A DNA stretch of 64,000 nt, taken from contig NZ_CP049990.1 of assembly GCF_011388195.1 (NCBI RefSeq), positions 62,001 through 126,000 of the forward strand, written 5' to 3'. The translations under genes and the position numbers were made by a program. Positions 53,170 to 62,423 of the stretch are shown here, one piece after another. Numbering within the stretch: position 1 is the first letter of the stretch; the number at the start of each line of letters is the position of its first letter. This DNA comes from Pusillimonas sp. DMV24BSW_D. Its GTDB lineage: Bacteria > Pseudomonadota > Gammaproteobacteria > Burkholderiales > Burkholderiaceae_B. The notes beneath the pieces were generated by a model. The model did not search any database. It had not been told where the DNA came from and worked only from the letters and a program-made list of their open reading frames with translations.

Positions 53170-53393
53170 ATGCGTAAGTCTCCGTTAAAACAGGGTATTT
53201 CGATGCAACACAAGCTGGCATTTTAGTCTCATTGACACGCATGGCAAGCCTTCCGACCGAATTTAAGTTACATTTAATAACACGTTTACCTTTCTAATTC
53301 GAGGTGGCGAGGCTAAACTTATCAGGAAGCTTGAGAAATTATTAAACAAATTGTAATAATAACGTAACAACACCACGCTACCGCCTGCCCACC

Positions 53394-53852
53394 ATGAACG
53401 CCCTAACCCGAGAACCTTTCACGCCGCGCTGGCGTATCGATAACATCGGCCGATTGCTTAATAATGCGATTAAACGGTTTGAGAGTCGTATTTTGCTGGA
53501 AATGGAAAAAGCCGGATATGGGGGCTTCTCTCTAAGCCACATAACCATTACACGTAACCTCGACACGGAAGGCACACGCGCAACCGAACTGGCCCGGCGT
53601 GCAGGTATTACAAAACAATCCATGGGCGAACTGATTGCGCAGCTTGAACAAAGCGGCATTATCGAACGCCAGCCCGACCCCAACGATCGTCGCGCAAAAA
53701 TCATTTTTTTCACACCCGCCGGCATGAAATGGCTCGACGCATTCGGCACGGCACTGAACCGTGCCGAACAAGAAATGTGCGCCGAGCTAGGTGAGGAAAT
53801 GTTTGAAGCACTGCGCAATGCCCTGCTGCGCTACGACCGAAACAGGCACTAA
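53394..53852 (+). CDS. MarR-family transcriptional regulator of the hydroxyquinol cluster
   Basis: A 152-residue winged-helix protein: RNLDTEGTRATELARRAGITKQSMGELIAQLEQSGIIERQPDPNDRRAKII (in parts around 58-105) is the MarR core with the DRRAK wing. It lies directly upstream of the monooxygenase operon in the same direction. A palindrome typical of MarR sites overlaps the operon promoter at 53940-53968. Ligands are probably phenolic substrates of the pathway. Confidence 0.92.
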   Translation: MNALTREPFTPRWRIDNIGRLLNNAIKRFESRILLEMEKAGYGGFSLSHITITRNLDTEGTRATELARRAGITKQSMGELIAQLEQSGIIERQPDPNDRRAKIIFFTPAGMKWLDAFGTALNRAEQEMCAELGEEMFEALRNALLRYDRNRH

Positions 53853-53939
53853 TGACCTGGCAGCAGCATGCCGGGCTGACTTCACCATCCCATAATACTG
53901 CCTTCGATTTTCCATTACGAGGCGGCTCAATCAATATTA

Positions 53940-53968
53940 TTGACATTATAGTAAGGTAATCTTACTAT
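53940..53968 (+). promoter_or_regulatory. Sigma70 promoter with overlapping MarR-type operator, hydroxyquinol operon
   Basis: A perfect -35 TTGACA (53940-53945), 17-base spacer and -10 TACTAT (53963-53968). A palindrome with arms ATAGTAAG (53948-53955) and CTTACTAT (53961-53968), spacer GTAAT, covers the spacer and the whole -10 box, so bound repressor would exclude polymerase. Transcription should start near 53975, giving a leader of about 75 bases. Confidence 0.78.
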
Positions 53969-54048
53969 TGAGAGGAATACCACGATTAATAGCTGTTCTA
54001 AAAAGCAGCATATCTTTGGCTTTTGACAAACCTGGACCTGGAATAGTT

Positions 54049-55695
54049 ATGCTACCGAGTAATACTTCCGTAATGATTGTGGGCGGCGGACCCTGCGGCC
54101 TGATGCTCGCCAACGAGTTGGGGCGACGCGGTGTTTCAGCCGTGCTGGTCGATGAAAAACCCAGTACCGCCTTCAATCCACAGGCTAATGCAACCCAGGC
54201 GCGCACCATGGAACACTATCGCCGCCTGGGGTTTGCCAATGACATACGCGACTTGGGTTTGCCCAGTGATTTCCCAACAGATATCGCCTATTTCACCCGG
54301 TATGCAACGCACGAGCTGGCACGCTTCAAACTTCCCTCTGCTGCAGAGGCAAAAAAGAAAATCCATTCACTATCAGGGTCATGGAGTGCCGCCGAGTTGC
54401 CCCATCGCATTTCCCAGAAGTATGTGGAGCAAGTCTTGCGTCAACAAGCGGAGAAACTGTCTGGTATCTCTGTTAACTTTGGTTGGCGCATGGTTGAATT
54501 CTCTGATACCGGAAAGGATGTTCGGGTCCTGGTTGAACGGGTTGAAGATGGTGAAAGACGGGAAATCACCGCAGCTTATCTGATCGGTGCCGATGGCCCT
54601 CGCAGCCCTGTTCGTGAAGCCCTGGGTTACCGATACACAGGCGAAACCGGTGTTGTCCGTGACTTCATGGGTGGACGTATGTATGCCATCTATGTTCGTA
54701 GCCCCGACTTTTACAAAACCGTTCCTCACGCCCCTGCGTGGATGAACGTCTGCTTCAACAACGAGAGGCGCGCCTTTATGGCGGCGGTCGACGGTAAAGG
54801 CGAATTCGCCTTTCACACTCAACTCAAACCCCATGAGAATGAAGCAGACATCACTCAGGAAGATGCCTTACGGATGTTCCAGATGGGGGTGGGCGCACCA
54901 GTTAAAGCAGAAATTCTCTCTCATGGCGCATGGACTGCGGGCCACTCTCTGGTTGCCGATCATATGCAGAAAGGCCGTGTCTTTATAGGAGGGGATGCCG
55001 CTCATTTATTCACTCCCACAGGAGGGTTGGGCTACAACACAGCGGTGGAAGATGCGGTCAATATAGGATGGAAGCTGGCCGCCGTGTTGAAAGGTCAGGC
55101 TGCACCGTCTTTATTGGAATCCTACGAGCTTGAGCGTCGGCCGCTGGCAGTTCGCAATACCGCTTATGCGAAAACATTTGCCGACTCACTCGGGCTGTAT
55201 GCGCCGGTGCCTGAAATTGAAGAAGACTCCGCGGCGGGGCGACAAGCGCGTGAACAGGCCGGCCAATACTTTGAGGCGCACGGACGTGCTGAATTCAATA
55301 TTCCCGGTATTACTTTCGGCGGTCGCTACGACGGCTCACCAGCTATAGTGTCGGACGGCAGCGCCCCACCACCCGATGCGGCCAACGAATACACCGCCAC
55401 CGCATGCCCCGGCGGCCGGCCTCCGCACTGCTGGCTATCGGCCGACAAATCCCTGTACGACACATTCGGGTTTGAATGGACTCTGCTTTGTATGAACCCA
55501 GACAATGTTTACACTGACGATTTTAAAGGACAAGCCCAACAGCGCAGGCTTGATTTAACGGTTGTAACGGCGCCACAGGCCCGTGATTTATACGAAGCCG
55601 ATTTCGCTTTGATTCGTCCAGATCAGATCGTCGCCTGGCGGGGCAACAACACCCAATCGGCGGGCGAGATTTTCAGCCGGATTCTTGCGCAATAA
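54049..55695 (+). CDS. FAD-dependent phenolic monooxygenase (hydroxyquinol-forming)
   Basis: A 548-residue class A flavoprotein hydroxylase: FAD motif VGGGPCGLMLANELGRRG (11-28), DG motif GADGPRSPVRE (around 182) and GD motif FIGGDAAHLFTPTGGLGYNTAVEDAVN (in parts near 312-338). The C-terminal thioredoxin-like domain matches the PheA/TfdB group. Next to hydroxyquinol dioxygenase and maleylacetate reductase genes, it probably hydroxylates resorcinol or a similar phenol to 1,2,4-trihydroxybenzene. I chose the ATG at 54049; a TTG frame from 53968 would start inside the promoter. Confidence 0.88.
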   Translation: MLPSNTSVMIVGGGPCGLMLANELGRRGVSAVLVDEKPSTAFNPQANATQARTMEHYRRLGFANDIRDLGLPSDFPTDIAYFTRYATHELARFKLPSAAEAKKKIHSLSGSWSAAELPHRISQKYVEQVLRQQAEKLSGISVNFGWRMVEFSDTGKDVRVLVERVEDGERREITAAYLIGADGPRSPVREALGYRYTGETGVVRDFMGGRMYAIYVRSPDFYKTVPHAPAWMNVCFNNERRAFMAAVDGKGEFAFHTQLKPHENEADITQEDALRMFQMGVGAPVKAEILSHGAWTAGHSLVADHMQKGRVFIGGDAAHLFTPTGGLGYNTAVEDAVNIGWKLAAVLKGQAAPSLLESYELERRPLAVRNTAYAKTFADSLGLYAPVPEIEEDSAAGRQAREQAGQYFEAHGRAEFNIPGITFGGRYDGSPAIVSDGSAPPPDAANEYTATACPGGRPPHCWLSADKSLYDTFGFEWTLLCMNPDNVYTDDFKGQAQQRRLDLTVVTAPQARDLYEADFALIRPDQIVAWRGNNTQSAGEIFSRILAQ

Positions 55696-55731
55696 AACCA
55701 ATATGAATAACCTTTTCGGAGACTCTATTCC

Positions 55732-56586
55732 ATGCGTGACCTTAATGAAAACACCTTGACCGATGAAGTCATTGCGCGCCTGAAGCATTGCGACAATCCC
55801 CGAGTCAAGCAAATCAGTGAAGCCTTGGTTCGTCATTTACACGCCTTTGTGCGGGAAATAGAACCGACTCAGGAAGAATGGGAAAGCGCTATCGGGTTTC
55901 TCACGAACACCGGCCATATGTGCGATGACAAGCGACAGGAATTTATTCTGCTGTCCGACACCCTGGGCGTATCCATGTTGGTTGACGCCATCAACCACCG
56001 CATGCCGGAAGGCGTGACCGAAACCACCGTGCTAGGCCCGTTTTATGTTGAAAATGCAAACGAATTTCCGCTTGGCGCCGATATAACCGAAAACATTAAA
56101 GGTACGCCCATGCTGATTCAAGGCACTGTGCGAAGCCAGGACGGCAGCCCGCTTGCCAATGCCCACATCAATATCTGGCAGTCCGACGGAGAAGGTTTCT
56201 ACGACGTCCAACATCTCGATTCACTTGCATTGCGAGGCCAGTTTCACGCCGACGAAAACGGTAACTTCAGTTGCTGGACCGTACGCCCTTCCGCCTACCC
56301 TATTCCCGATGACGGCCCTGTGGGCAATATGCTGCGCGCTCAGGGGCGCCACCCTTACCGCCCTGCTCACGTGCACTTTATGATTCAGGCGCTGGGCCAC
56401 CAGAAACTGGTGACACATGTTTTTGCCGATGGAGATAAGTACCTCGACAGCGATGTCGTATTCGGCGTAAAAAACTCCCTGATCCGAAACTTTGAAATGC
56501 ACGACCCCGGCACGGCTCCGGATGGTAAAAAGATGGACCAACCCTATGCCTACTTGCGTTACGATTTCACGCTAAAAGCTATTTAA
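55732..56586 (+). CDS. Intradiol dioxygenase, hydroxyquinol 1,2-dioxygenase type
   Basis: A 284-residue Fe(III) intradiol enzyme with all four ligands: Y157 (GEGFYDVQ), Y189 (RPSAYPIPDDGP), H213 and H215 (RPAHVHF). The N-terminal helical dimerisation domain is present (about 1-95). Length and the YPIPDDGPVG region fit hydroxyquinol 1,2-dioxygenase, which forms maleylacetate. It lies between the monooxygenase (36 bases) and the maleylacetate reductase (47 bases). Confidence 0.92.
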   Translation: MRDLNENTLTDEVIARLKHCDNPRVKQISEALVRHLHAFVREIEPTQEEWESAIGFLTNTGHMCDDKRQEFILLSDTLGVSMLVDAINHRMPEGVTETTVLGPFYVENANEFPLGADITENIKGTPMLIQGTVRSQDGSPLANAHINIWQSDGEGFYDVQHLDSLALRGQFHADENGNFSCWTVRPSAYPIPDDGPVGNMLRAQGRHPYRPAHVHFMIQALGHQKLVTHVFADGDKYLDSDVVFGVKNSLIRNFEMHDPGTAPDGKKMDQPYAYLRYDFTLKAI

Positions 56587-56633
56587 TTCCATCAATATCA
56601 TAGTCGCGACAACCCAAAACAGGATAAAGCCAC

Positions 56634-57698
56634 ATGCAGACTCATTTCATCTACGAAACTCTTCCTGCCCGCGTTATTTTCGGCGAGGGCAAACTGAACA
56701 GCCTCGGAGAGGAACTTGAGCGAGCGGGCCTCAAAAAGGCACTTGTCCTGTCAACCCCTCACCAGGCAGATTGGGCTCACGAAATAGCCACGTCATTAGG
56801 AACGTTAAGCGCAGGCGTTTTTTCACAAGCGGCCATGCATACGCCGGTCACCGTAACTGAAGACGCCATCAGCTTTTTAAATAAGGTCGGGGCCGATTGC
56901 GTTGTCGAGCTGGGTGGAGGCTCTACCATTGGGCTGGGGAAAGCGATTGCCTTGCGTACCGGGTTGCCACAAATTGCCGTGCCGACAACCTATGCGGGCT
57001 CGGAAATGACATCCATTCTTGGTCAAACTGAAAACGGCGTTAAAACGACGCAAAAAAAGCCCGTGATACAGCCCGGCACTGTGATTTACGACGTGAACTT
57101 AACACTTACCCTGCCGCCGGCATTAACCGCCACCAGTGGCCTGAACGCCATGGCGCACGCGGTTGAAGCACTTTACGCGCAAGACCGTAACCCAATCATT
57201 TCGCTTGTTGCTGAAGAAGGTATCCGTGCGTTTGCCGAATCACTGCCGGCCGTCATTGCCGCCCCAAACGACAAATCCGCACGCACAAAAGCACAGTACG
57301 GGGGCTGGCTATGCGGTATTTGTCTGGGCTCGGCCGGCATGGCACTGCACCACAAGTTGTGTCATGTGTTGGGCGGGTCATTCGATTTACCCCACTCGGA
57401 AACCCACGCCATTATGTTGCCTCATACCGCGGCCTACAACGAACCGGCCGCCGCTGAAGCCATGGACGCAGTGCGGCGTGCGCTGGGCAACGCAAACGCG
57501 GGGCAGGGTTTATGGGAGCTGGCTAAATCCATAAATGCCCCTTTAGCCCTGAAGGATCTGGGTTTTAAAGAGACCGACATCGAAAAGGCAACTGAAATTG
57601 CCCTGAAAAATCCCTACTGGAATCCACGCCCTCTTGAAGCCGACGGGTTACGTTCGCTGTTGCGTCGCGCTTGGGCCGGTGACGCCCCGCAAGCTTAA
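56634..57698 (+). CDS. Maleylacetate reductase
   Basis: A 354-residue iron-containing alcohol dehydrogenase-family protein. The NAD-binding region ELGGGSTIGLGKAIA (around 91-105) and PTTYAGSEMTSILG (around 119-132), with metal-site histidines in HALCHVLGG-type sequence (HHKLCHVLGGSFDLPHSETHA in parts near 240-260), mark maleylacetate reductases. It reduces maleylacetate to 3-oxoadipate with NAD(P)H. It is the last gene of the hydroxyquinol operon and is convergent with rmuC. Confidence 0.93.
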   Translation: MQTHFIYETLPARVIFGEGKLNSLGEELERAGLKKALVLSTPHQADWAHEIATSLGTLSAGVFSQAAMHTPVTVTEDAISFLNKVGADCVVELGGGSTIGLGKAIALRTGLPQIAVPTTYAGSEMTSILGQTENGVKTTQKKPVIQPGTVIYDVNLTLTLPPALTATSGLNAMAHAVEALYAQDRNPIISLVAEEGIRAFAESLPAVIAAPNDKSARTKAQYGGWLCGICLGSAGMALHHKLCHVLGGSFDLPHSETHAIMLPHTAAYNEPAAAEAMDAVRRALGNANAGQGLWELAKSINAPLALKDLGFKETDIEKATEIALKNPYWNPRPLEADGLRSLLRRAWAGDAPQA

Positions 57699-57732
57699 GG
57701 CACCGCCCATTTAAAGGCCTAAGACGCCAGGC

Positions 57733-59196
57733 TTATTTCTCCGGGTCTGGTGTTGAGTCAGGCTCAGCCGCCAGTAGTGACAGACGCTCAACCTGATAAT
57801 CGCCATGATGCGGCTCAATGGACGGCAAGGTTTTATTGGCTTTGGCCGAAAGCTCGTTAAACCGGTTTACTTTGCCGTACAAACCCTGACGCCCGGCCAA
57901 AGCCGTTACGGTACGGTTGTAATGATTGCTGACGGTTCCCAACGTATCACCCAGCTTCTTCAAATTTTCCGCAACAACCGCCACCTGGTTGTAAATTTCA
58001 CCGGCGCGATCACTTAATTCCTGCGCCTGAGCACTGCTGCGCGCCACCATCCACAGGTTAGCCACGGTCTTCAAAATGGGCATGAGGGTAGTGTGCGACA
58101 CCATCACCACATTACGCTGGTAACCATAGTTGAACAGATCGCGATTATTCTTCAACGCTTCGATATAAGCCGACTCAATAGGCATGAACATGAGTACAAA
58201 ACTTGGGCTGCGCATCCCAATGAGGTTCGTATAATCCTTACGCGAAAGGTCATCGATGTGCTGTTTGACGGCCTTAACGTGGGCCTGCAGCGCGGCGCCC
58301 TGTTCCGCTTCGGTTTCAGCACTTAAGGCGCGGTCGTAATCAACCAACGATACCTTGCTGTCGATTACCATATGCTTGTCATCGGGCAGCTTAATCACAA
58401 AGTCGGGCTGCCGGCTCTGCCCTTCGCCGTCTTTGAACCTGGGCTGAGCCTCGTAGTGGTCGCCCTTTACCAAACCCGCCAGTTCCAGCGTTTTCTCCAG
58501 TTGAATCTCCCCCCAAGTGCCTGTGGTTTTCTTATCCCCCTTCAGCGCCAGCGTTAAATTGTTGGCCTCGGCGCTCATGCGTAAGCCCACTTCCAACACT
58601 TGCTTAATTTCCGTACCCAGCGAAGCGTTGCCTTTAACCGATTCGTCATGCACTTGATTAATACGTTGCTGAAAGGCTGAAATTTGTTCACGAAACGGTT
58701 TCAACATGGCGTCGAGCGACGACGTGCTGGACTGAGTGAACAAGCGTCCTTTCTCCTCAAGCACTTTGTTCGCCAGATTCTGAAACTCGGTTTTCAACTG
58801 TTCCTTTGATTGCTCGAACGATTGCTTCAGCGTTTCAAAGGCAGCCTGTTTTTCTTCATGTTCGGCCTGCAAGCGGGTAAGCTGGCGATCAAGGTCATTC
58901 ACACGGCTTTGTGCACCGGCCAGCTCAAGGCTTTTATCATTCACGGCATCTCGCGCCTCGTCGAGCCTTTCACGCAAACTGCGCAACTCGGCCTCATAAC
59001 CGGCAAGCTGTCGATCAAGCTGCTGAATACGCGACTCGTAGTCGCTAATGCGCGCCTCGTACTGCGTTCGCGCAAGCTCATTCCGATTGCGGGCTTCGGC
59101 CAAACCGCGCCGGCCGTATATCATCGCTGCGCCTCCCCCCATGAGCAGGCCCAGCCCCCACAAGAGAAGACCAATCCACTCCGGCGACAACGTCAT
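57733..59196 (-). CDS. rmuC: DNA recombination protein RmuC
   Basis: A 487-residue protein with an N-terminal membrane anchor (about 8-27), a long coiled coil (about 35-200) and the RmuC nuclease-like domain (about 230-430, including KTTGTWGEIQLEKTLELAGL and DFVIKLPDDKHMVIDSKVSL). It limits DNA inversion and rearrangement. The ATG at 59196 overlaps the panB stop by 4 bases. A longer frame to 59382 lies within panB and is rejected. Confidence 0.93.
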   Translation of the reverse strand: MTLSPEWIGLLLWGLGLLMGGGAAMIYGRRGLAEARNRNELARTQYEARISDYESRIQQLDRQLAGYEAELRSLRERLDEARDAVNDKSLELAGAQSRVNDLDRQLTRLQAEHEEKQAAFETLKQSFEQSKEQLKTEFQNLANKVLEEKGRLFTQSSTSSLDAMLKPFREQISAFQQRINQVHDESVKGNASLGTEIKQVLEVGLRMSAEANNLTLALKGDKKTTGTWGEIQLEKTLELAGLVKGDHYEAQPRFKDGEGQSRQPDFVIKLPDDKHMVIDSKVSLVDYDRALSAETEAEQGAALQAHVKAVKQHIDDLSRKDYTNLIGMRSPSFVLMFMPIESAYIEALKNNRDLFNYGYQRNVVMVSHTTLMPILKTVANLWMVARSSAQAQELSDRAGEIYNQVAVVAENLKKLGDTLGTVSNHYNRTVTALAGRQGLYGKVNRFNELSAKANKTLPSIEPHHGDYQVERLSLLAAEPDSTPDPEK

Positions 59197-60020
59197 GATT
59201 TTTTCTTGACTCCAAAACAATGATCGAGCGTTGGGAACTGGCCCTCGCGCACCTCTGCGGCGTATTGGGCGGCGGCATGGCGGATAACACCGGCCGCATC
59301 GCCAAACGGTTTGGCAAACTTGGGAATGCGATCGCCGCTTAATCCCAGAATATCCTCGGTAACCAGAATCTGGCCATCGCAATCCGGCGATGCGCCGATA
59401 CCAATTGTAGGAATTGCCACCGCATCGGTAATGCGACGTGCCAGTTCTTCGGCCACGCCTTCCAGCACCAATCCAAACGCCCCCGCTTTTTCATGCGCCA
59501 GCGCATCCTGAAAGATTCGCTCAGCCGCCTCTTCGGACATCCCTTGGGCCTTAAACCCGCCCATGGTGTTCACATACTGCGGCATTAAACCTACGTGCGC
59601 CAACACGGGTACCCCACGATCGACCAAAAACCGCGTCGTGGCCGCCAGTGCGCTTCCCCCTTCCATTTTTACACCGGCTGCACCACTCACCGCCAAAATA
59701 TGTGCCGCATTGCGAAACGCCTGCTCCGGCGACTCTTGATAAGAGCCAAACGGCATATCGACCAAAATGCAGGCACGTTGCGTTGCGCGCACAACAGCCG
59801 CAGCATGAGCGGCCATCTGATCGACTGTAATGGCCAGCGTATTGGGCATGGCGTAACCCACCATCGCCGTGGAATCGCCAATCAGAATCATGTCCTGACT
59901 TTCATCAAGCAAACGCGCAATGGGCGCAATATAGGCTGTTAGGGAAGCAATTTTTTTCTTGCCCTTGTAACCCATGAGGTCGGGAATACTAATACGTTTT
60001 ATTTTGGAATGTACGCTCAC
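59193..60020 (-). CDS. panB: 3-methyl-2-oxobutanoate hydroxymethyltransferase
   Basis: A 275-residue PanB. Signatures are GKKKIASLTAYIAPIARLLDE (around 20-40), ILIGDSTAMVGYAMPNT (metal aspartate, 46-62), VKMEGG (around 116) and IGIGASPDCDGQILV (around 207). It transfers a hydroxymethyl group from methylene-tetrahydrofolate to 2-ketoisovalerate in pantothenate synthesis. panC is not adjacent. A ketopantoate reductase-like gene lies at 5.3 kb. Confidence 0.95.
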   Translation of the reverse strand: MSVHSKIKRISIPDLMGYKGKKKIASLTAYIAPIARLLDESQDMILIGDSTAMVGYAMPNTLAITVDQMAAHAAAVVRATQRACILVDMPFGSYQESPEQAFRNAAHILAVSGAAGVKMEGGSALAATTRFLVDRGVPVLAHVGLMPQYVNTMGGFKAQGMSEEAAERIFQDALAHEKAGAFGLVLEGVAEELARRITDAVAIPTIGIGASPDCDGQILVTEDILGLSGDRIPKFAKPFGDAAGVIRHAAAQYAAEVREGQFPTLDHCFGVKKKS

Positions 60021-60101
60021 AGACAGCTCCTGGTTTATGCCGGAATCGAGAACCTTATAATGACCATAAGCTTACCCTGTTTAACACCTTAGGGAGATCG
60101 C

Positions 60102-60944
60102 ATGACCGATATTGTAAATAGCGTTACGTTTCACGATGGCCACAAAGCCCCACGTATTGGGTTCGGCGTTTGGCAAGTAGAGAACAATGAAGCCGTTGAC
60201 GCCATCAAAACCGCCGTAAAAACCGGCTATCGTCTCATTGACACCGCCGCCATATACGGCAATGAAGAGGGCGTCGGGCGCGCCATAAAAGAATGCGGCG
60301 TCGATCGTAAAGACCTTTTCATTACCACCAAAGTCTGGAATGATCGGCATGGCTTCGATGAAACCATGAAAGCATTCGAGGAAAGCATCAATAAACTCGG
60401 CCTCGATTATATCGACCTCTACCTTATTCACTGGCCCGCACCTAAAATCGGCTTATACGTTAAGAGCTGGGAAGCACTGATGCAACTGCGTGAAGAAGGC
60501 CGGGTTCGTTCCATTGGGGTTTCAAACTTTAATATTGACCACTTGCAAATGCTGCTCGACGAAACAGGCGTACTGCCCGTCGTGAATCAAATTGAATTGA
60601 ACCCGCGATTCCAGCAGCCTGAGCTACGCGCGTTTCACGCAGAGAACAACATCGTTACCGAGTCATGGAGCCCGCTTGGGCACGGCCTGTTGTGGGAAAA
60701 CCCGATTCTGGCCAAAGTTGCACAAAAACATAAACGTTCGGTTGCGCAAGTCATACTGCGTTGGCATTTGCAACTGGACTGCATGGTTATTCCAAAATCG
60801 GTCACCCCAAAACGTATCGAAGAAAATTTTGAAGTGTTCGACTTCGAGCTGGATGAGCAGGACATGAACGACATTGCCACCTTACACGACGACGATGCGC
60901 GCCACGGACCCGATCCGGAACGCTTCCGCTTACCTAAGGCGTAA
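60102..60944 (+). CDS. Aldo/keto reductase (2,5-diketo-gluconate reductase type)
   Basis: A 280-residue TIM-barrel NADPH oxidoreductase. The tetrad is visible: D and Y in LIDTAAIYGNEEGVG, K in TTKVW and H in LYLIHWPAP. The cofactor motif IPKSVTPKRIEEN lies near residue 228. It reduces aldehydes or ketones; the physiological substrate is unknown. It is divergent from panB, with a GGGAG ribosome site before the ATG. Confidence 0.92.
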   Translation: MTDIVNSVTFHDGHKAPRIGFGVWQVENNEAVDAIKTAVKTGYRLIDTAAIYGNEEGVGRAIKECGVDRKDLFITTKVWNDRHGFDETMKAFEESINKLGLDYIDLYLIHWPAPKIGLYVKSWEALMQLREEGRVRSIGVSNFNIDHLQMLLDETGVLPVVNQIELNPRFQQPELRAFHAENNIVTESWSPLGHGLLWENPILAKVAQKHKRSVAQVILRWHLQLDCMVIPKSVTPKRIEENFEVFDFELDEQDMNDIATLHDDDARHGPDPERFRLPKA

Positions 60945-60950
60945 ACCAAT

Positions 60951-62423
60951 TTAAGGCGTTATTTCCTGGGCCATAGCACGTGCCGCCGCTCTTGCGTCGG
61001 TTTCGGCTTTGGCCTGAATCACACGCCCAATAATAAAAAACGCCGCCCCGGGTGCAAGCGCGAAGGCGAACAATAGCGCATACGCGGCCGATTGCGCTCC
61101 TTGAACACCTCCGGGGTCAGTAATGCCGGCCGCGTTAACAATCATGCCGGCAATGGTTGAACCCATTGCAAGCGCAAACAACTGGACAGTAATAACCGAG
61201 CCGGACGCGATACTTTCCTGCCCCGCGGGCGCACTTCTGAATACCTGCGAGAGCAAATGAGGCCAGGAAATGCCAATGCCAAGGCCCACACCAAACAAAG
61301 GCGCCAACATCACCCAAAGCCAATATGTTTGCGTTAAATGCAGCATGGGCATGAGTACCGCCAGTGCTGCGAGCGAAACGGCAATCGTTGCAGGCCCCGC
61401 CCGCAATAACCATTTCGCAGTGGCCGGCCGGCGACCCGAACTAAAAATTGACCCGATCGTCCAGCCGATAGACATCAGAGCCGTTAAATAACCGGCCGCC
61501 AGCGGCTCGTAGCCATGAACCACCTGCAAAAAATAAGGAATGAAAACTTCGACGGTAATGGATACGCTGATCAGGGCCACGCAGGCGTAAATGCTACCCA
61601 TGGCCTGCCGTAAAGAATAAGAACCTTGTGGCAACAGCGGGATATCGGCGTTCATATCGCTACGCGCGACCAACACCGCAATACCCAACCCCACAAAAAC
61701 ACCCAACGCATTCCAGCCCACATGGGTCGACAAGCTCCCCATTGAAACAACCAGTACCGACAACACCACAAGCGCGATTTTGCCAACGGGCACTCGAATA
61801 CGTTGGCTGGGCGCATTCGTGCTGCCCGTCGTGGAAGCGTTAATTTGCGTAATCACCAGCCAGGCCAACCCAAACGCCACCGGCAAAATCGCCCCGTAAG
61901 CCCAGCGCCAATTTCCCGACTGAGCAAAAATACCGCCAATTGCGGGCCCGCTAAGCGTGGAAACGCCCCACATACTTGATGTCAGCCCCACCGCACGCGG
62001 CCAAAGGCGCTCCTCAAACACAACTCGAATCGACGAATAACACAGGCCCAACAACAACCCACCACCTGCACCCTGAACCGTACGGCCAACCAGCATCCAA
62101 AGCATGCTGGGCGCCAGCGCGCAGGTGGCAGTACCCACTGAAAAGATCGCAATAGCGACCAGGAAGGCTTTTTTCAAGCCGAATACGTCATTCGCCTTGG
62201 CCGATAAGGCCGAGCTCATAATTGAGGCCGCAACGAACAGCGTCATGTTCCACGCGTAATACTCCAGACCGCCAATATCACGCACAACGGACGGCAAAAT
62301 AGTGACGGCAATATAGACATTGATGGCATGCAATGCCACCCCACCGGCCACCGCCAGTGAACGCAAACCATTGCGCCCCGAGAGCAGCTCGCCCCATGAC
62401 GCTTGATCAGACGACCCACTCAT
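60951..62423 (-). CDS. Major facilitator superfamily transporter
   Basis: A 490-residue membrane protein with about 12-14 segments and MFS loop motifs (NDVFGLKKAFLVAIAIFSVGTATCA, in parts near residues 77-102; GRTVQGAGGGLLLGLCYSS near 117). The layout resembles DHA2-type drug or metabolite exporters. The ATG at 62423 overlaps the upstream gene's stop by 4 bases and follows CGGAGAG, so I prefer it to a frame from 62456. Substrate unknown. Confidence 0.87.
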   Translation of the reverse strand: MSGSSDQASWGELLSGRNGLRSLAVAGGVALHAINVYIAVTILPSVVRDIGGLEYYAWNMTLFVAASIMSSALSAKANDVFGLKKAFLVAIAIFSVGTATCALAPSMLWMLVGRTVQGAGGGLLLGLCYSSIRVVFEERLWPRAVGLTSSMWGVSTLSGPAIGGIFAQSGNWRWAYGAILPVAFGLAWLVITQINASTTGSTNAPSQRIRVPVGKIALVVLSVLVVSMGSLSTHVGWNALGVFVGLGIAVLVARSDMNADIPLLPQGSYSLRQAMGSIYACVALISVSITVEVFIPYFLQVVHGYEPLAAGYLTALMSIGWTIGSIFSSGRRPATAKWLLRAGPATIAVSLAALAVLMPMLHLTQTYWLWVMLAPLFGVGLGIGISWPHLLSQVFRSAPAGQESIASGSVITVQLFALAMGSTIAGMIVNAAGITDPGGVQGAQSAAYALLFAFALAPGAAFFIIGRVIQAKAETDARAAARAMAQEITP

